The notes beneath the pieces are model-generated. The model saw nothing but the letters and a program-made list of their open reading frames with translations, was not told where the DNA came from and did not search any database. Position numbers and translations under genes: made by a program. From the NCBI GenBank assembly GCA_027063065.1, contig JAMOSO010000011.1:7121-71120 (forward strand): a stretch of 64,000 nt of DNA, read 5' to 3'. How positions within the stretch are numbered: the stretch's first letter is position 1; every line of letters starts with the position of its first letter. This document shows positions 8,459 through 18,168 of this stretch, in pieces. This DNA is from Planctomycetota bacterium (GTDB taxonomy: Bacteria > Planctomycetota > JAMOSO01).

Positions 8459-9500
8459 AGCTCTGTTGTTTTTTTCTTTAATACTTGTCAGTTTTGATAT
8501 AAATGCACAAGAGATTGCTTCTAACACAAGAACCCCCCCATCGGTCAATAATCGTGAACATACTAGCCAAGCAATAAAAAATGATTTGGGATTAATTGAT
8601 AAAAGTTATGGTATTGTTTCATCCAGTATTGTTACTCCAGTTAAATGGTTTGATAATTTTTTTGGTACAGAAGACTCATACGATGATTACAATGGAAGTT
8701 ATATCAGTATTACTTCAAAAATCAATTGGCTTGATAGTGGCAATCCTACTTACAATCACAGATTTAAAACAAGATTAAGGTTGCCAAAAGCATCTAAAAA
8801 ATTGAGATTATTTTTTGATACCGGTACTGACGAAGAAGTTTCGCAAGACATATCTGGAGTAAGTTCAGAGTCTTTAAAACGTTCTGAAGTAAATACTACT
8901 GCCTCGACGGGAAATTCAACAGGTTTTGCTAAAGACGATTTACTTGCTGGTCTACGTTGGGTACAAAAAGAAGGAAGAAAAATCAATATAAATTTTTCAG
9001 TAGGTGCACGTTTTAGGTGGCCAACTAAAGTATATGCCAAAGCAAAATATCGTAAATTATGGGATTTGACAAGTAATTTAAATGCTGTACTTGGTAACAC
9101 ATTTTATTGGAAGCAGTACGATGGCTTTGGCAATACAGCCAGATTAGATTTTAATAAAACTTTGAGTCCAAAAAATATTTTAAGAATTTCAACAGAAGGT
9201 ACTTTTAGTGAAGATTCTGATGGTATAGATTGGAGCCAAGGATGTACCCTTTCTCATCAAATAGGTAAACGAAAAGCCATTTCTATAACTGGCGAATTTG
9301 TTGGAGTAACTCGTCCAGATGAAAAAATTAATGATTTTCGTACCGCAATTAATTATAGACAAAGTGTTTTTAGACCATGGTTTTTTGTTGAAGCAATTCC
9401 AGAAGTAAACTGGAGTTCTGATAATGGTTGGAGTGGTACTCCACAATTTACATTAATCTTTGAAATTAAATTTGGTGGCATTAGACCAAAGGAAAAATAA
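8451..9500 (+). CDS. Secreted protein, probable outer-membrane beta-barrel
   Basis: A 349-residue protein with a signal peptide (MNKALLFFSLILVSFDINAQ, cleavage likely after AQ). The mature part alternates aromatic and polar residues in the manner of barrel strands, for example RFKTRLRLP, LRLFFDTGT, ININFSVGARFRWP, ARLDFNKTLS and ISITGEFVGVTRP. It ends PQFTLIFEIKFGG, close to a barrel C-terminal strand though followed by seven further residues. I assign no named family. It is coupled to the 90-residue gene upstream, and hemL follows after 23 bp. Substrate or partner is unknown. Confidence 0.65.
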   Translation: MNKALLFFSLILVSFDINAQEIASNTRTPPSVNNREHTSQAIKNDLGLIDKSYGIVSSSIVTPVKWFDNFFGTEDSYDDYNGSYISITSKINWLDSGNPTYNHRFKTRLRLPKASKKLRLFFDTGTDEEVSQDISGVSSESLKRSEVNTTASTGNSTGFAKDDLLAGLRWVQKEGRKININFSVGARFRWPTKVYAKAKYRKLWDLTSNLNAVLGNTFYWKQYDGFGNTARLDFNKTLSPKNILRISTEGTFSEDSDGIDWSQGCTLSHQIGKRKAISITGEFVGVTRPDEKINDFRTAINYRQSVFRPWFFVEAIPEVNWSSDNGWSGTPQFTLIFEIKFGGIRPKEK

Positions 9501-9523
9501 ACACAAATTATATTAGGATCAAT

Positions 9524-10804
9524 ATGACTAAATCTAAGCAATTATTTAATCGTGCCTGTCAAGTTATTCCAGGTGGTGTCAATTCTCCTGTAAGAGCTTT
9601 TGGTTCTGTTGATGCAGAACCAATTTTTATAAGTTCTGCAAAAGATGCAATAATGCAAACAGTGGATGGCCAAAACTTAATTGATTTTTGTTCTTCTTGG
9701 GGTCCATTAATATTAGGGCATGCACCAGATGTTATAACTAAAGCAATAAATGATGCTGCAGTTAAAGGTACCAGTTATGGGGTTAATACTCCTGGAGAAG
9801 TAGAAATCGCTGAATTAATTGTTAAACAAATACCAGCTATTGAAAAAGTGCGCTTGGTTAGTTCTGGCACAGAAGCAACCATGACTGCTTTACGCCTAGC
9901 AAGAGGAGCTACTGGGCGTAATAAAATTTTAAAATTTGATGGGTGTTATCATGGTCATCATGATTCTTTATTAGTATCTGCTGGTTCAGGACTTTTAACA
10001 ACAGGTACATCGTCTTCAGCAGGTGTTAGTGATACGGTTGTGGCTGACACTTTATTATGCCCATATAATGATATTAATGCTGTTAAAGAAATATTTAATA
10101 AATATGGTTCAGAAATAGCCGCAATTATTGTAGAACCAGTAGCTGGCAATATGGGATTAATAAAGCCTATTGAAGGATTTTTAGAAACATTGCGCACTAT
10201 TACTAAACAAAATAATGCCTTATTAATTTTTGATGAAGTTATATGTGGCTTTCGTTTTTGTGCTGGTGCTTATTCTAATATATGTAATATTAAACCTGAT
10301 ATAACTTGTATGGGCAAAATCATCGGCGGAGGTTTACCTATCGGAGCTATTGGCGGTAGTGCTACAGTTATGGACAATTTATCACCTCTTGGAGCTGTTT
10401 ATCAAGCAGGAACTTTAAGTGGCAATCCTATAGCGGTAGCAACGGGCATAGCAGTAATGCAAACATTAATTGATACTAATCCATATCCTAAATTAGAAGA
10501 AAAAGCCCGCGCAATTAGTGAAGGTTTAAATGATATGGCTAAGAAAAAAGGAATAGAACTCTGTTCTGAACAATATGGTTCTGTGTTCACACCTTTCTTT
10601 TCTAATAAAGCTCCAAACAATTTAAAAGACGTTCAAAAAATTGACACAAAAAAATACGCAAGATTTTTTACAAGTATGTTAAAGCAAAATATATATCTGC
10701 CTCCAAGTCAATTTGAATTGGCATTTATTAATACTAAACATACCGATGAACATATCGAAAAATATCTTGAAGCCGCTAATGTAGCCTTAGATTTGATAAA
10801 TTAA
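9524..10804 (+). CDS. hemL: Glutamate-1-semialdehyde 2,1-aminomutase
   Basis: A 426-residue PLP enzyme converting glutamate-1-semialdehyde to 5-aminolevulinate, the C5 route to tetrapyrroles. Visible signatures are PGGVNSPVRAFGSV at the N-terminus, RLVSSGTEATMTALRLARG, FDGCYHGHHDSLL, IFDEVICGFRF and the PLP lysine in MGKIIGGGLPIGAIGG near residue 264. Length is typical. ATG at 9524 follows AGGA. The PilS-like gene starts 7 bp after its stop. hemA and other heme genes are not nearby; hemW lies at 50061-51134. Confidence 0.95.
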   Translation: MTKSKQLFNRACQVIPGGVNSPVRAFGSVDAEPIFISSAKDAIMQTVDGQNLIDFCSSWGPLILGHAPDVITKAINDAAVKGTSYGVNTPGEVEIAELIVKQIPAIEKVRLVSSGTEATMTALRLARGATGRNKILKFDGCYHGHHDSLLVSAGSGLLTTGTSSSAGVSDTVVADTLLCPYNDINAVKEIFNKYGSEIAAIIVEPVAGNMGLIKPIEGFLETLRTITKQNNALLIFDEVICGFRFCAGAYSNICNIKPDITCMGKIIGGGLPIGAIGGSATVMDNLSPLGAVYQAGTLSGNPIAVATGIAVMQTLIDTNPYPKLEEKARAISEGLNDMAKKKGIELCSEQYGSVFTPFFSNKAPNNLKDVQKIDTKKYARFFTSMLKQNIYLPPSQFELAFINTKHTDEHIEKYLEAANVALDLIN

Positions 10805-10811
10805 TATTATT

Positions 10812-12413
10812 TTGCAAAATTTAACTCCTTTTTCATCTTCACTTTCTAATAGCATCAAATGGATGATGTTTGTACGCCTTATCATTTTGATATTGGCGAT
10901 AGCATCGTATTTAATAAAAAATGCTGAATCATTAACCTTTCAACTAGAGCCTATCAGTATTTATATATGTTTTATCACAGCCGCTTTGATTAATTTATTT
11001 TACTTAATTATTAGCTATAAAATTAAAAATTTAAGTCTCTTTGCTCATATTCAAATTAGTATAGATATAGCCATTACAAGTGTGTTAGTTTATCTAACCG
11101 GTGGTTTGCAAAGTAATTTTATTTTATTTTATATACCATCTATTTTAGCTGCATCAATTATATTGGGCAGACGAGCTAGTATGATTTACCCTACTATTAT
11201 AATTTTTATAATCTCATTTCATATTTTAGCATATAAACAAGGTTTTTTTTATAATTTACATTTGAACCCAAAATGGTTAAGTGGTTATGTGGATAATTTC
11301 CCTGCTGTTACTGCCTCATTATTAAGTCAAAGCACTGCGTTTTATTTAATAGCTATTTTTTCTTCGTATCTATCCCGCGGACTTAAAGAAGCAAGATTTT
11401 TGGGGGGTGAATATGCTGAAATTACGCCCGATGCATTAATGCTATATGATAACAATGGTAAAATAATTAACTGCAATTCAAATTTTGCTAAATTATGTGC
11501 ATCTAATTGTGATGAATTGCAAGGTCAAATTATGCATAATGCCCCTGAACCATGTCCTGATTTATTTGATTTTTTTAAAAATAACAATATAAAAAAATCA
11601 AAAATAATTGAATTGCGTCATAATAAAAAATTGACATCGTTTGAGGCTTCAGCATTTTCAATACATTTTTTAACTGAAACTAATAGAGCTACATTAATTA
11701 AACTAAATAATTTATCTACTTATCAAGAGACTCAACGACTTAGAGAGCGAAATCAAAGCCTAGAATTAGTTAGAGAAATGAGTGCTAGTATAGCGCATGA
11801 AATTCGCAACCCTTTGGCAGCTATGCGTGGAGCAGCAGTAGAAATTAACTCATGTTTAACTAGTGTTAAAGATAAAAAATTAATGAATATTTTATTGGAA
11901 GAGTTAGACAGGATAAATAAAACAGTTGGTAATTTTATGAATATGGCTAGAATGAGCCCACTAAATCTTGCCAGTATAAATTTAAATCAATTAATTGAAA
12001 ATAGTGTAATGATGCTACAACAAGCTCCAGAAGCTGACAATAAACAAATTATTGTCAATTTAACTGAAAATTTAAAAATCAAATCTGATGCCGATCATAT
12101 AACTCAAATATTGATAAATATTGGTAAAAATGCATTGCAAGCCTTACCTAAAAATGGCATATATACTATTAATGGAAAAATATTAAATAAAGATTTTATA
12201 TGCTTAGAACTTTGTGATGATGGCATAGGTATTGCCCCAGAAATACAACAGAAAATATTTACACCTTTTTTTTCAACAAAATCAACTGGATCTGGTTTAG
12301 GATTACCTATGGTTGCACAATTAATAGAATCATTAGGTGGCACTATTAACTTGAGTAGCAAGCCTGGTCATACAAAATTTACTATTATATTACCAAAAGA
12401 AAGAAATATATAA
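10812..12413 (+). CDS. PilS-like membrane sensor histidine kinase
   Basis: A 533-residue kinase. The N-terminal 190 residues contain about six hydrophobic segments (for example FVRLIILILAIASYLI and FILFYIPSILAASIIL), as in PilS. A short PAS-like segment follows (EITPDALMLYDNNGKIINCN). The dimerisation helix carries the phospho-acceptor in SIAHEIRNPLAAMRG (His near 330). The ATPase has NIGKNALQA (N box), DDGIGIAPEIQQKIF (G1), FFSTKSTGSGLGLPM (F/G2). It begins with TTG directly after hemL. No receiver-domain response regulator is adjacent, so the partner is unknown. Both sigma-54 activators in this window lack a receiver. Confidence 0.82.
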   Translation: MQNLTPFSSSLSNSIKWMMFVRLIILILAIASYLIKNAESLTFQLEPISIYICFITAALINLFYLIISYKIKNLSLFAHIQISIDIAITSVLVYLTGGLQSNFILFYIPSILAASIILGRRASMIYPTIIIFIISFHILAYKQGFFYNLHLNPKWLSGYVDNFPAVTASLLSQSTAFYLIAIFSSYLSRGLKEARFLGGEYAEITPDALMLYDNNGKIINCNSNFAKLCASNCDELQGQIMHNAPEPCPDLFDFFKNNNIKKSKIIELRHNKKLTSFEASAFSIHFLTETNRATLIKLNNLSTYQETQRLRERNQSLELVREMSASIAHEIRNPLAAMRGAAVEINSCLTSVKDKKLMNILLEELDRINKTVGNFMNMARMSPLNLASINLNQLIENSVMMLQQAPEADNKQIIVNLTENLKIKSDADHITQILINIGKNALQALPKNGIYTINGKILNKDFICLELCDDGIGIAPEIQQKIFTPFFSTKSTGSGLGLPMVAQLIESLGGTINLSSKPGHTKFTIILPKERNI

Positions 12414-12415
12414 GT

Positions 12416-14137
12416 ATGTTAGAATCTCCAAAATCTATTTGGTTTTGTAAAAAACCGTCACCTGATAAAACATCAAATATTGCCAATCAGTTATTTATAT
12501 CACCTATTTTAGCACAAGTGTTGCTTAATCGTGGCTTAGAAGATATCAATTCCATCACTAAATTTTTAAAACCAGACACAAAAGATTTAAGCTCACCTTT
12601 TAATTTTATCGATATGCATAAAGTGGTCAATCGCATATTAGAAGCGCGAGATAAAAAGCAAACAGTGCTAATTCATGGCGATTATGATGTCGATGGTATT
12701 ACTTCAACTACTATTTTATATTTATTATTTAAGCAGATGGACATAAATGTTGATGTTTATTTGCCAGACAGATTTAAAGATGGATATGGCTTAAATATAA
12801 ATACATTAAAATCATTAAATATTAATAAATATAATTTAATAATTACAGCAGATTGTGGTATCACAGCCCATGAACAAGCACAATGGATTAATGAACAAGG
12901 TGTCGAATTAATTATAATTGATCATCATAAGCTAGATGAAACAATGCCAAAGTCTGCTGCTATTATTCATCCAGATATTACTAAAGAAAAAAATTTTAAC
13001 CAATTGTGTGCTGCATCCCTTGCTTTAAAAGTTGTATTAGCATTAACTGAGATTGATAATCATGCAAAATTTAAAGCCAATAAAATTATGCCTGATTTAA
13101 TTATGTTAGCTACTTTTGGCATTATTTGTGATGTGATGCCATTAATAGAAGAAAACAGAATTATAGTTAATACTGGGCTAAAAATTATAAATGGCATTAC
13201 AAAACCTGGATTATCAGAAATTATAAAAATCGTAACCAATCACAGTAGTCTTACTGCGGGAAAAATAGGATTTCAGATTGGCCCTAGAATTAATGCTGGT
13301 GGACGTATGGCAAAAACAAGATTGGCGTTTGATTTATTTACTACAGACAATCCAGTAATGGCAACAAAAATTTTACAAGAATTAGAAACACAAAATAATG
13401 CACGTCAAGCTATAGAAAAAGAAATAACCAAACTAGCATTAGAACAATCAGAACAAATTATACAAAATAAAGATGCGTATTCTATAGTTGCTTATGGTGA
13501 TGATTGGCATGAGGGTGTAATAGGTATCGTAGCTTCTAGATTAATAGATGCACATTATTTACCATCTATTGTTATTGCATTTAATAATGGAATGGGTAAA
13601 GGTTCGTGTCGGTCTATTGATGGCTGTGATATTCATAAAGCTCTTAGTAAATGCAGTCAATTTTTAGAAACTTTTGGTGGACATTCTGCCGCAGCTGGAC
13701 TAAGTATTAAACGTGAAAATATTAATGTGTTTATTAAGCAATTTAATCTTGAATGCCAAAAGCAATTAAGTAAACGTCCTCAGCCAAAACAAGTAATTGA
13801 TATTGCATGTTTACCAGAATTGATTGATGAAAACTTAATGCATAATTTAAAAAAATTAGAGCCATTTGGATATAAAAATCCAAAACCAACTTTTGGACTT
13901 AAAAATATTGTTGTTGCTGGTATTCCCAAAATAATAGGCAAAGACGATAAACATTTAATGTTTTTTATAAAAGGAAATGGTCGTAGTTTTAAAGCTATCG
14001 GATGGAATATGGCGCAGTATATGCCTTTAGTAAGTTCTAATAAAAATTTTTCTATTATTTTTACCCCTATTTTAAATAGCTTTAATGGTCAAACAAGTAT
14101 CGAATTTGAAATTAAAGATATCAGACTAGAAAATTAA
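12416..14137 (+). CDS. recJ: Single-stranded-DNA-specific exonuclease RecJ
   Basis: A 573-residue DHH-family 5'-3' exonuclease used in recombination and mismatch repair. Motifs in order are VLIHGDYDVDGITSTTIL (about 85-100), TADCGITAHEQ, the DHH motif in IIIDHHKLDETM (near 169), then the DHHA1 signature with GPRINAGGRM and FGGHSAAAGLSI. A C-terminal OB-like region includes LEPFGYKNPKPTFG. Length matches E. coli RecJ. The start is 2 bp after the preceding stop, so it is probably cotranscribed with hemL and the kinase. Confidence 0.95.
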   Translation: MLESPKSIWFCKKPSPDKTSNIANQLFISPILAQVLLNRGLEDINSITKFLKPDTKDLSSPFNFIDMHKVVNRILEARDKKQTVLIHGDYDVDGITSTTILYLLFKQMDINVDVYLPDRFKDGYGLNINTLKSLNINKYNLIITADCGITAHEQAQWINEQGVELIIIDHHKLDETMPKSAAIIHPDITKEKNFNQLCAASLALKVVLALTEIDNHAKFKANKIMPDLIMLATFGIICDVMPLIEENRIIVNTGLKIINGITKPGLSEIIKIVTNHSSLTAGKIGFQIGPRINAGGRMAKTRLAFDLFTTDNPVMATKILQELETQNNARQAIEKEITKLALEQSEQIIQNKDAYSIVAYGDDWHEGVIGIVASRLIDAHYLPSIVIAFNNGMGKGSCRSIDGCDIHKALSKCSQFLETFGGHSAAAGLSIKRENINVFIKQFNLECQKQLSKRPQPKQVIDIACLPELIDENLMHNLKKLEPFGYKNPKPTFGLKNIVVAGIPKIIGKDDKHLMFFIKGNGRSFKAIGWNMAQYMPLVSSNKNFSIIFTPILNSFNGQTSIEFEIKDIRLEN

Positions 14138-14216
14138 CATCTGTTGTTCAAAAAATGTATCGACCAAAATAAAAAAAGTTTTAAAATAAATTAAATGGGG
14201 ATTATGAGGAGATAAA

Positions 14217-14675
14217 ATGCAAGAAAAATTTACAGTTTTAAAATGGGGCAACAATTTATCTACAGGATTAAACTGGCAAAATGAACAACATAAAACATTA
14301 GTCGAACAAATAAATAAATTAGTCAATCAAGAAGATGATACGCTAGATGATATTTTGGAGTTTACTAAATATTACACTGCTACACACTTTAGAGATGAAG
14401 AAGCAATGATGGTGCATTATGATTACCCGGCATTAGATGCGCATATTGAAGAGCACGGTTTTTTTGTTAATTCTATGCAAGAAATTTTTAAAGAAAACCA
14501 AAAGGATAAAATTAAAATACGCAAAATACTAACAGAATTAAGTGCATGGCTAATGTGGCATATTAAAAACAGCGATAAAGAACAAGCTGATTGGTTAATC
14601 AAAAATACAAATATTAAAAATCATCAACCGACCGAATTTTATGAAGAATTAGAAAATTACAGAAGAAATAATTAA
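14217..14675 (+). CDS. Bacteriohemerythrin
   Basis: A 152-residue four-helix O2-binding di-iron protein. All seven canonical ligands can be read: His25 (NEQHK), His57 and Glu61 (HFRDE), His76 and His80 (HIEEH), His115 and Asp120 (HIKNSD). Single-domain bacteriohemerythrins store or sense O2 in microaerophiles and anaerobes. ATG at 14217 follows a GAGGAG run. It stands 79 bp after recJ. The fold call is firm; whether it scavenges, delivers or senses oxygen is unknown. Confidence 0.93.
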   Translation: MQEKFTVLKWGNNLSTGLNWQNEQHKTLVEQINKLVNQEDDTLDDILEFTKYYTATHFRDEEAMMVHYDYPALDAHIEEHGFFVNSMQEIFKENQKDKIKIRKILTELSAWLMWHIKNSDKEQADWLIKNTNIKNHQPTEFYEELENYRRNN

Positions 14676-14704
14676 TAGTCTCTGCAAGTAATTGCTGTAT
14701 CAAT

Positions 14705-14733
14705 TTGATTTATAATTACTAAAATAATATATT
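14705..14733 (+). promoter_or_regulatory. Probable promoter of the 14783-17320 gene pair
   Basis: TTGATT (14705-14710) and TATATT (14728-14733) are 17 bp apart, with the ATG 50 bp further on. This is a moderate match in AT-rich DNA. Confidence 0.4.
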
Positions 14734-14782
14734 TAAAACTTTTAAAATTACCCAATTTAATTAAAAACAAACAAGGAAAAAC

Positions 14783-16219
14783 ATGAAATACGATTATGAC
14801 ATTATAACAATAGGTCTGGGACCAGCGGGTATGGCAGTATCAATAATGGGCTCTGAAATGGGCTTAAATATTTGTGCCATAGAAAAAAAAAGTCTTGGTG
14901 GTGAATGTATGAATGCTGGATGTATTCCTTCAAAAGCATTACTAAGAGCCGCTAGAACAAGACATACCTTTAGTACATATCAAAACTATTCATTAAAAGG
15001 TGGCAGCATTCCTGAAGTAGACAATATATTTGAAAACATACAAAAAGATTTAAATTTTATCGGCGATAAAAAAACAAAAGGTATGTTTAAAAAAACTGAT
15101 CTAATGCTTAAGGAAGGCTCTGCCAAATTTGTTGATTCTCACACTGTTGCCGTTGGAGACAAACGCATTACTGCCAAAAGAATCTTTATCTGCACAGGCA
15201 CAAAACCATTTGTACCTCCAGTAGAAGGTATTGAGGATATTAATTATTTAACTAATGAAAATATGTTTAAACTAGAAAAAGTCCCCCAATCAATGATTAT
15301 TATTGGTGGCGGTGTTATCGGCTGTGAAATGGCTCAAGCTTATCAAAGGTTAGGCACAAAAGTTACCATTATCAATAGAGATAAAAATTTAATTTTTCCT
15401 CAAGATGCAGAAGTCGCCACTACTCTTAAAACAGGATTAGAAAAAGACGGTGTAACTATATACAATGATAGTAATGTATCTAAATATGAAAAAACTACTG
15501 TAGGTGTTAAGGCATATTTTGGCGATTCACAAGTTATCGAAGCTGAACAAATAATTATTGCTGCTGGACGAGTTTTTGATCCAAGCGAATTAGATTTAGA
15601 TAAAGCAGGTGTTGAATACACTAAAAAAGGTATAAAAGTAAATAATATTTTACAAACAAATAAAAAACATATTTTAGCTTGTGGTGATTGCAATGGACAT
15701 TTTTTATTAAGTCATGCAGCAATGCACCAAGGTATGATAGCATTAATGAATACAATGGTTCCTCTTCCTAGTTGGATGCCTATTCCTGGACCATTTAAAC
15801 GAAATTTTAAACAATATGTAGTACCCTCCACTATTTTTACTGATCCTCAAGTAAGTCGTGTTGGCTTAAATGAAGATGATTTACAAAAATTAGGTAAAAA
15901 ATATCAAGTTGTCAAAGTTAACTATGGTGATTATGGCGCTGCCATTGCAGAAAAAGTAGAAACTGGATATATAAAGGCCTTTATTTCACCACTTGGCAAA
16001 ATATACGGAGTATATATTGTAGGTGAAGGCAGTGGCGAAATGATTAATGAATGGGCTCTAGCGATTCAAAAAAATCTGCATATAACATCCATTATGCTAA
16101 TGCAACATTCATTTCCAACAATGGGTTTTTTAACTAAACGTGTTTCAGAAGAATGGATGATGGGTAAAATGGCTTCATCATTTTTACAAAAAATGTGCCA
16201 AGTGATGTTTAGATTATAA
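14783..16219 (+). CDS. Dihydrolipoamide-dehydrogenase-like pyridine nucleotide-disulfide oxidoreductase
   Basis: A 478-residue class I flavoprotein disulfide reductase. It has an FAD-binding GLGPAGMAVSI, the redox-active pair Cys42/Cys47 in GGECMNAGCIPSK, an NAD(P) site IIGGGVIGCEMAQAY and the second FAD motif ILACGDCNG. The C-terminal HSFPTMGF stands where lipoamide dehydrogenases have HAHPT and mercuric reductases lack the histidine. The insert PSWMPIPGPFKRNF is shared with a diverged group of uncertain substrate. It is not next to 2-oxoacid dehydrogenase genes, so a classic E3 role is not shown. It overlaps no neighbour; the next start is 3 bp after its stop. Confidence 0.82.
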   Translation: MKYDYDIITIGLGPAGMAVSIMGSEMGLNICAIEKKSLGGECMNAGCIPSKALLRAARTRHTFSTYQNYSLKGGSIPEVDNIFENIQKDLNFIGDKKTKGMFKKTDLMLKEGSAKFVDSHTVAVGDKRITAKRIFICTGTKPFVPPVEGIEDINYLTNENMFKLEKVPQSMIIIGGGVIGCEMAQAYQRLGTKVTIINRDKNLIFPQDAEVATTLKTGLEKDGVTIYNDSNVSKYEKTTVGVKAYFGDSQVIEAEQIIIAAGRVFDPSELDLDKAGVEYTKKGIKVNNILQTNKKHILACGDCNGHFLLSHAAMHQGMIALMNTMVPLPSWMPIPGPFKRNFKQYVVPSTIFTDPQVSRVGLNEDDLQKLGKKYQVVKVNYGDYGAAIAEKVETGYIKAFISPLGKIYGVYIVGEGSGEMINEWALAIQKNLHITSIMLMQHSFPTMGFLTKRVSEEWMMGKMASSFLQKMCQVMFRL

Positions 16220-16222
16220 ACA

Positions 16223-17320
16223 ATGACTGAATATATCATAAACTGTGCGGGGGAAAAAATCCCCCTCACTGGTAAATTATTTGAGGCTAGGTGTGACGTT
16301 GGTAATTTAGAAGATTATATTAAAGCCAATCAAAGATTTATAATAAACAAAACGCAAGAATGGCTTGATATACCAAAAATATCAATTTTGATGCCGATTT
16401 ACTTAGCCGGCGATACTTTTATTGATTCTCTTAAATCAGTGTATAATCAAAATTGGTCTACGCCAGAAAATGTAGAAATTATTTTATATATCAACCAACC
16501 TCTTGGCGAAGAATTACCATTAACTAAAAAATCCATAGAAGTAGCTAATAAATTTATAAACAGCGTTGAGAATTCAAAACCTGCTGTGCGTTTAATTTAT
16601 GAACAACTAAATCACGGTCTACCAGAAGTATATCAGCGTAGTTTTTCTTCGTTAGTTGGGCGTATTCAAAGTTTGGTAAATACTTTAAATTTTAATAATA
16701 AAGATGATAAAATATCTAAAATAAATCAATTAATGAATACTGTTTTTGCAATAGTTGACGATGATTTAATCTTTAAAAATTCTAATGAACTTTCTTCAGC
16801 CTTAGAACAAATAAAAACGGGACAATCTATAGTTACTGGGCAAATTGAAATAACTAAAGTTAAAACTTCATATCCAAAATGGGATAATATTTTAACCTCT
16901 GTTATGAACTTATATTTTAATTTTAAACAAGAACTAGGCACTTCGACATTAACACCTAGAGGAATTAGCGTCAAAGATATGTTTCATCAACCTGCTGTTC
17001 AGTTAGAAAATGATTATGCAGATCAAATATGGTTTGCATCAGGAGCAAATAACAAACACAAATTAATAGTAAAAACACAAACCAGTTTGCAAGAAGAAAC
17101 TTATCCAAGTAATGCTAAAATGACTGGGGCGTTAGCTTATTTTTTAGAAACTGGTAAAGAAGTTTCCTGTTTAGATATATTTGAGTCTGTAAAAGCTTTA
17201 TATAAAAGCAATTGGCAAACTCACTTTAAATACTCACATGAAGACGTAGAACAATTAATCAAAAATTTAAAAACTAGAGATATATCCAAAATTTATCAAT
17301 ATTGTAAAAAATTTACATAA
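16223..17320 (+). CDS. Glycosyltransferase family 2-like (GT-A fold) protein
   Basis: A 365-residue protein. Residues about 53-180 read as a GT-A domain: KISILMPIYLAGDTFIDSL, NVEIILYINQP, then AIVDDDLIF (near 178) as the acidic DXD-type motif. LENDYADQIWFASG at about 255-270 could be the acidic acceptor motif. The N- and C-terminal regions match nothing I know. No polysaccharide genes adjoin it; it starts 3 bp after the flavoprotein gene, so the two are probably cotranscribed. Donor and acceptor cannot be inferred. Confidence 0.6.
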   Translation: MTEYIINCAGEKIPLTGKLFEARCDVGNLEDYIKANQRFIINKTQEWLDIPKISILMPIYLAGDTFIDSLKSVYNQNWSTPENVEIILYINQPLGEELPLTKKSIEVANKFINSVENSKPAVRLIYEQLNHGLPEVYQRSFSSLVGRIQSLVNTLNFNNKDDKISKINQLMNTVFAIVDDDLIFKNSNELSSALEQIKTGQSIVTGQIEITKVKTSYPKWDNILTSVMNLYFNFKQELGTSTLTPRGISVKDMFHQPAVQLENDYADQIWFASGANNKHKLIVKTQTSLQEETYPSNAKMTGALAYFLETGKEVSCLDIFESVKALYKSNWQTHFKYSHEDVEQLIKNLKTRDISKIYQYCKKFT

Positions 17321-17360
17321 AAGGCATTTGATATTTAAATTTTGTATTTAGCACAAACAA

Positions 17361-17396
17361 TAACGTGTAAATTTATGATTATAAATTTACACGTTA
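17361..17396. terminator. Perfect hairpin between convergent genes, probable bidirectional terminator
   Basis: A 16-bp perfect inverted repeat (17361-17376 and 17381-17396) with a 4-base loop lies between the glycosyltransferase-like gene and the acetate transporter gene. Both flanks are AT-rich, though no clean T-run follows immediately. Confidence 0.65.
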
Positions 17397-17406
17397 TATA
17401 CTTAAA

Positions 17407-18021
17407 TTATTTTTCTATAGTACCTATCGGCGCTATAGTCTTGCCATAAACCTCATTAAGTACCTGTGCTAATCCAGTGTAGATTGCAGAAAAACCACAA
17501 AAAAGACCTTCATAGCCTGCTATAGTTTTAATATTTGCACTATGCGTATAATCTCCATAGGCTAACAAGAAAAACAACACTGTTAAAGATGCAAAAACAA
17601 CTTGTAATGCTCTATTTAATCTTAACGTTGCAATAAATAACACACCTGTAAAAATGCCCCACATAGACAAATATGCTACCATAGCCATTTCTGCTGGCGC
17701 TGCAATTAATCCCATTTTTGGCATAATGATTAATAATACTAATGAAATCCAAAAAAATCCATAAGATGTAAATGCTGTAGTTGCAAATGTATTACCTTTT
17801 TTCCATTCCATAATGCCAGCAATAACTTGTGCTGTACCACCATAGCACAAACCCATTGCTAATATCATAGAACCTAAAGAAAAAATACCTGCATTATGAA
17901 AATTCAAAAGCACTGTTGTCATTCCAAATCCCATTAACCCTAATGGTGCAGGGTTTGCTGTATTATCCTGTTGTATGGTTATTGTTTTTGTAATCTCGAC
18001 AGGATTATTATCTTTACTCAT
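17407..18021 (-). CDS. GPR1/FUN34/YaaH-family acetate/succinate transporter
   Basis: A 204-residue membrane protein of the acetate uptake transporter family. The signature [18 protein letters not shown] occurs at residues 23-40, followed by about six hydrophobic helices. [35 protein letters not shown] is the second conserved block. E. coli SatP of this family carries acetate and succinate with protons. It stands alone between two terminators. Substrate range is inferred from the family. Confidence 0.88.
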   Translation of the reverse strand: MSKDNNPVEITKTITIQQDNTANPAPLGLMGFGMTTVLLNFHNAGIFSLGSMILAMGLCYGGTAQVIAGIMEWKKGNTFATTAFTSYGFFWISLVLLIIMPKMGLIAAPAEMAMVAYLSMWGIFTGVLFIATLRLNRALQVVFASLTVLFFLLAYGDYTHSANIKTIAGYEGLFCGFSAIYTGLAQVLNEVYGKTIAPIGTIEK

Positions 18022-18113
18022 TTTATACCTTTCTAATTTTATATACGTATTATGCCTTATGACACTTAAAAAGCGGTATTATATAAAAAAAATTACAAAT
18101 GCCTATACATAAT

Positions 18114-18145
18114 AAAAAAAGGCGGTGATAATTCTATCACCGCCT
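18114..18145 (-). terminator. Intrinsic terminator of glnN
   Basis: On the minus strand GGCGGTGATA pairs with TATCACCGCC (arms 18121-18130 and 18135-18144, 4-base loop) and is followed by seven T. This is a textbook rho-independent terminator, 25 bp after the glnN stop. Confidence 0.92.
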
Positions 18146-18168
18146 CAATAATGTATAAACTTTATAAT

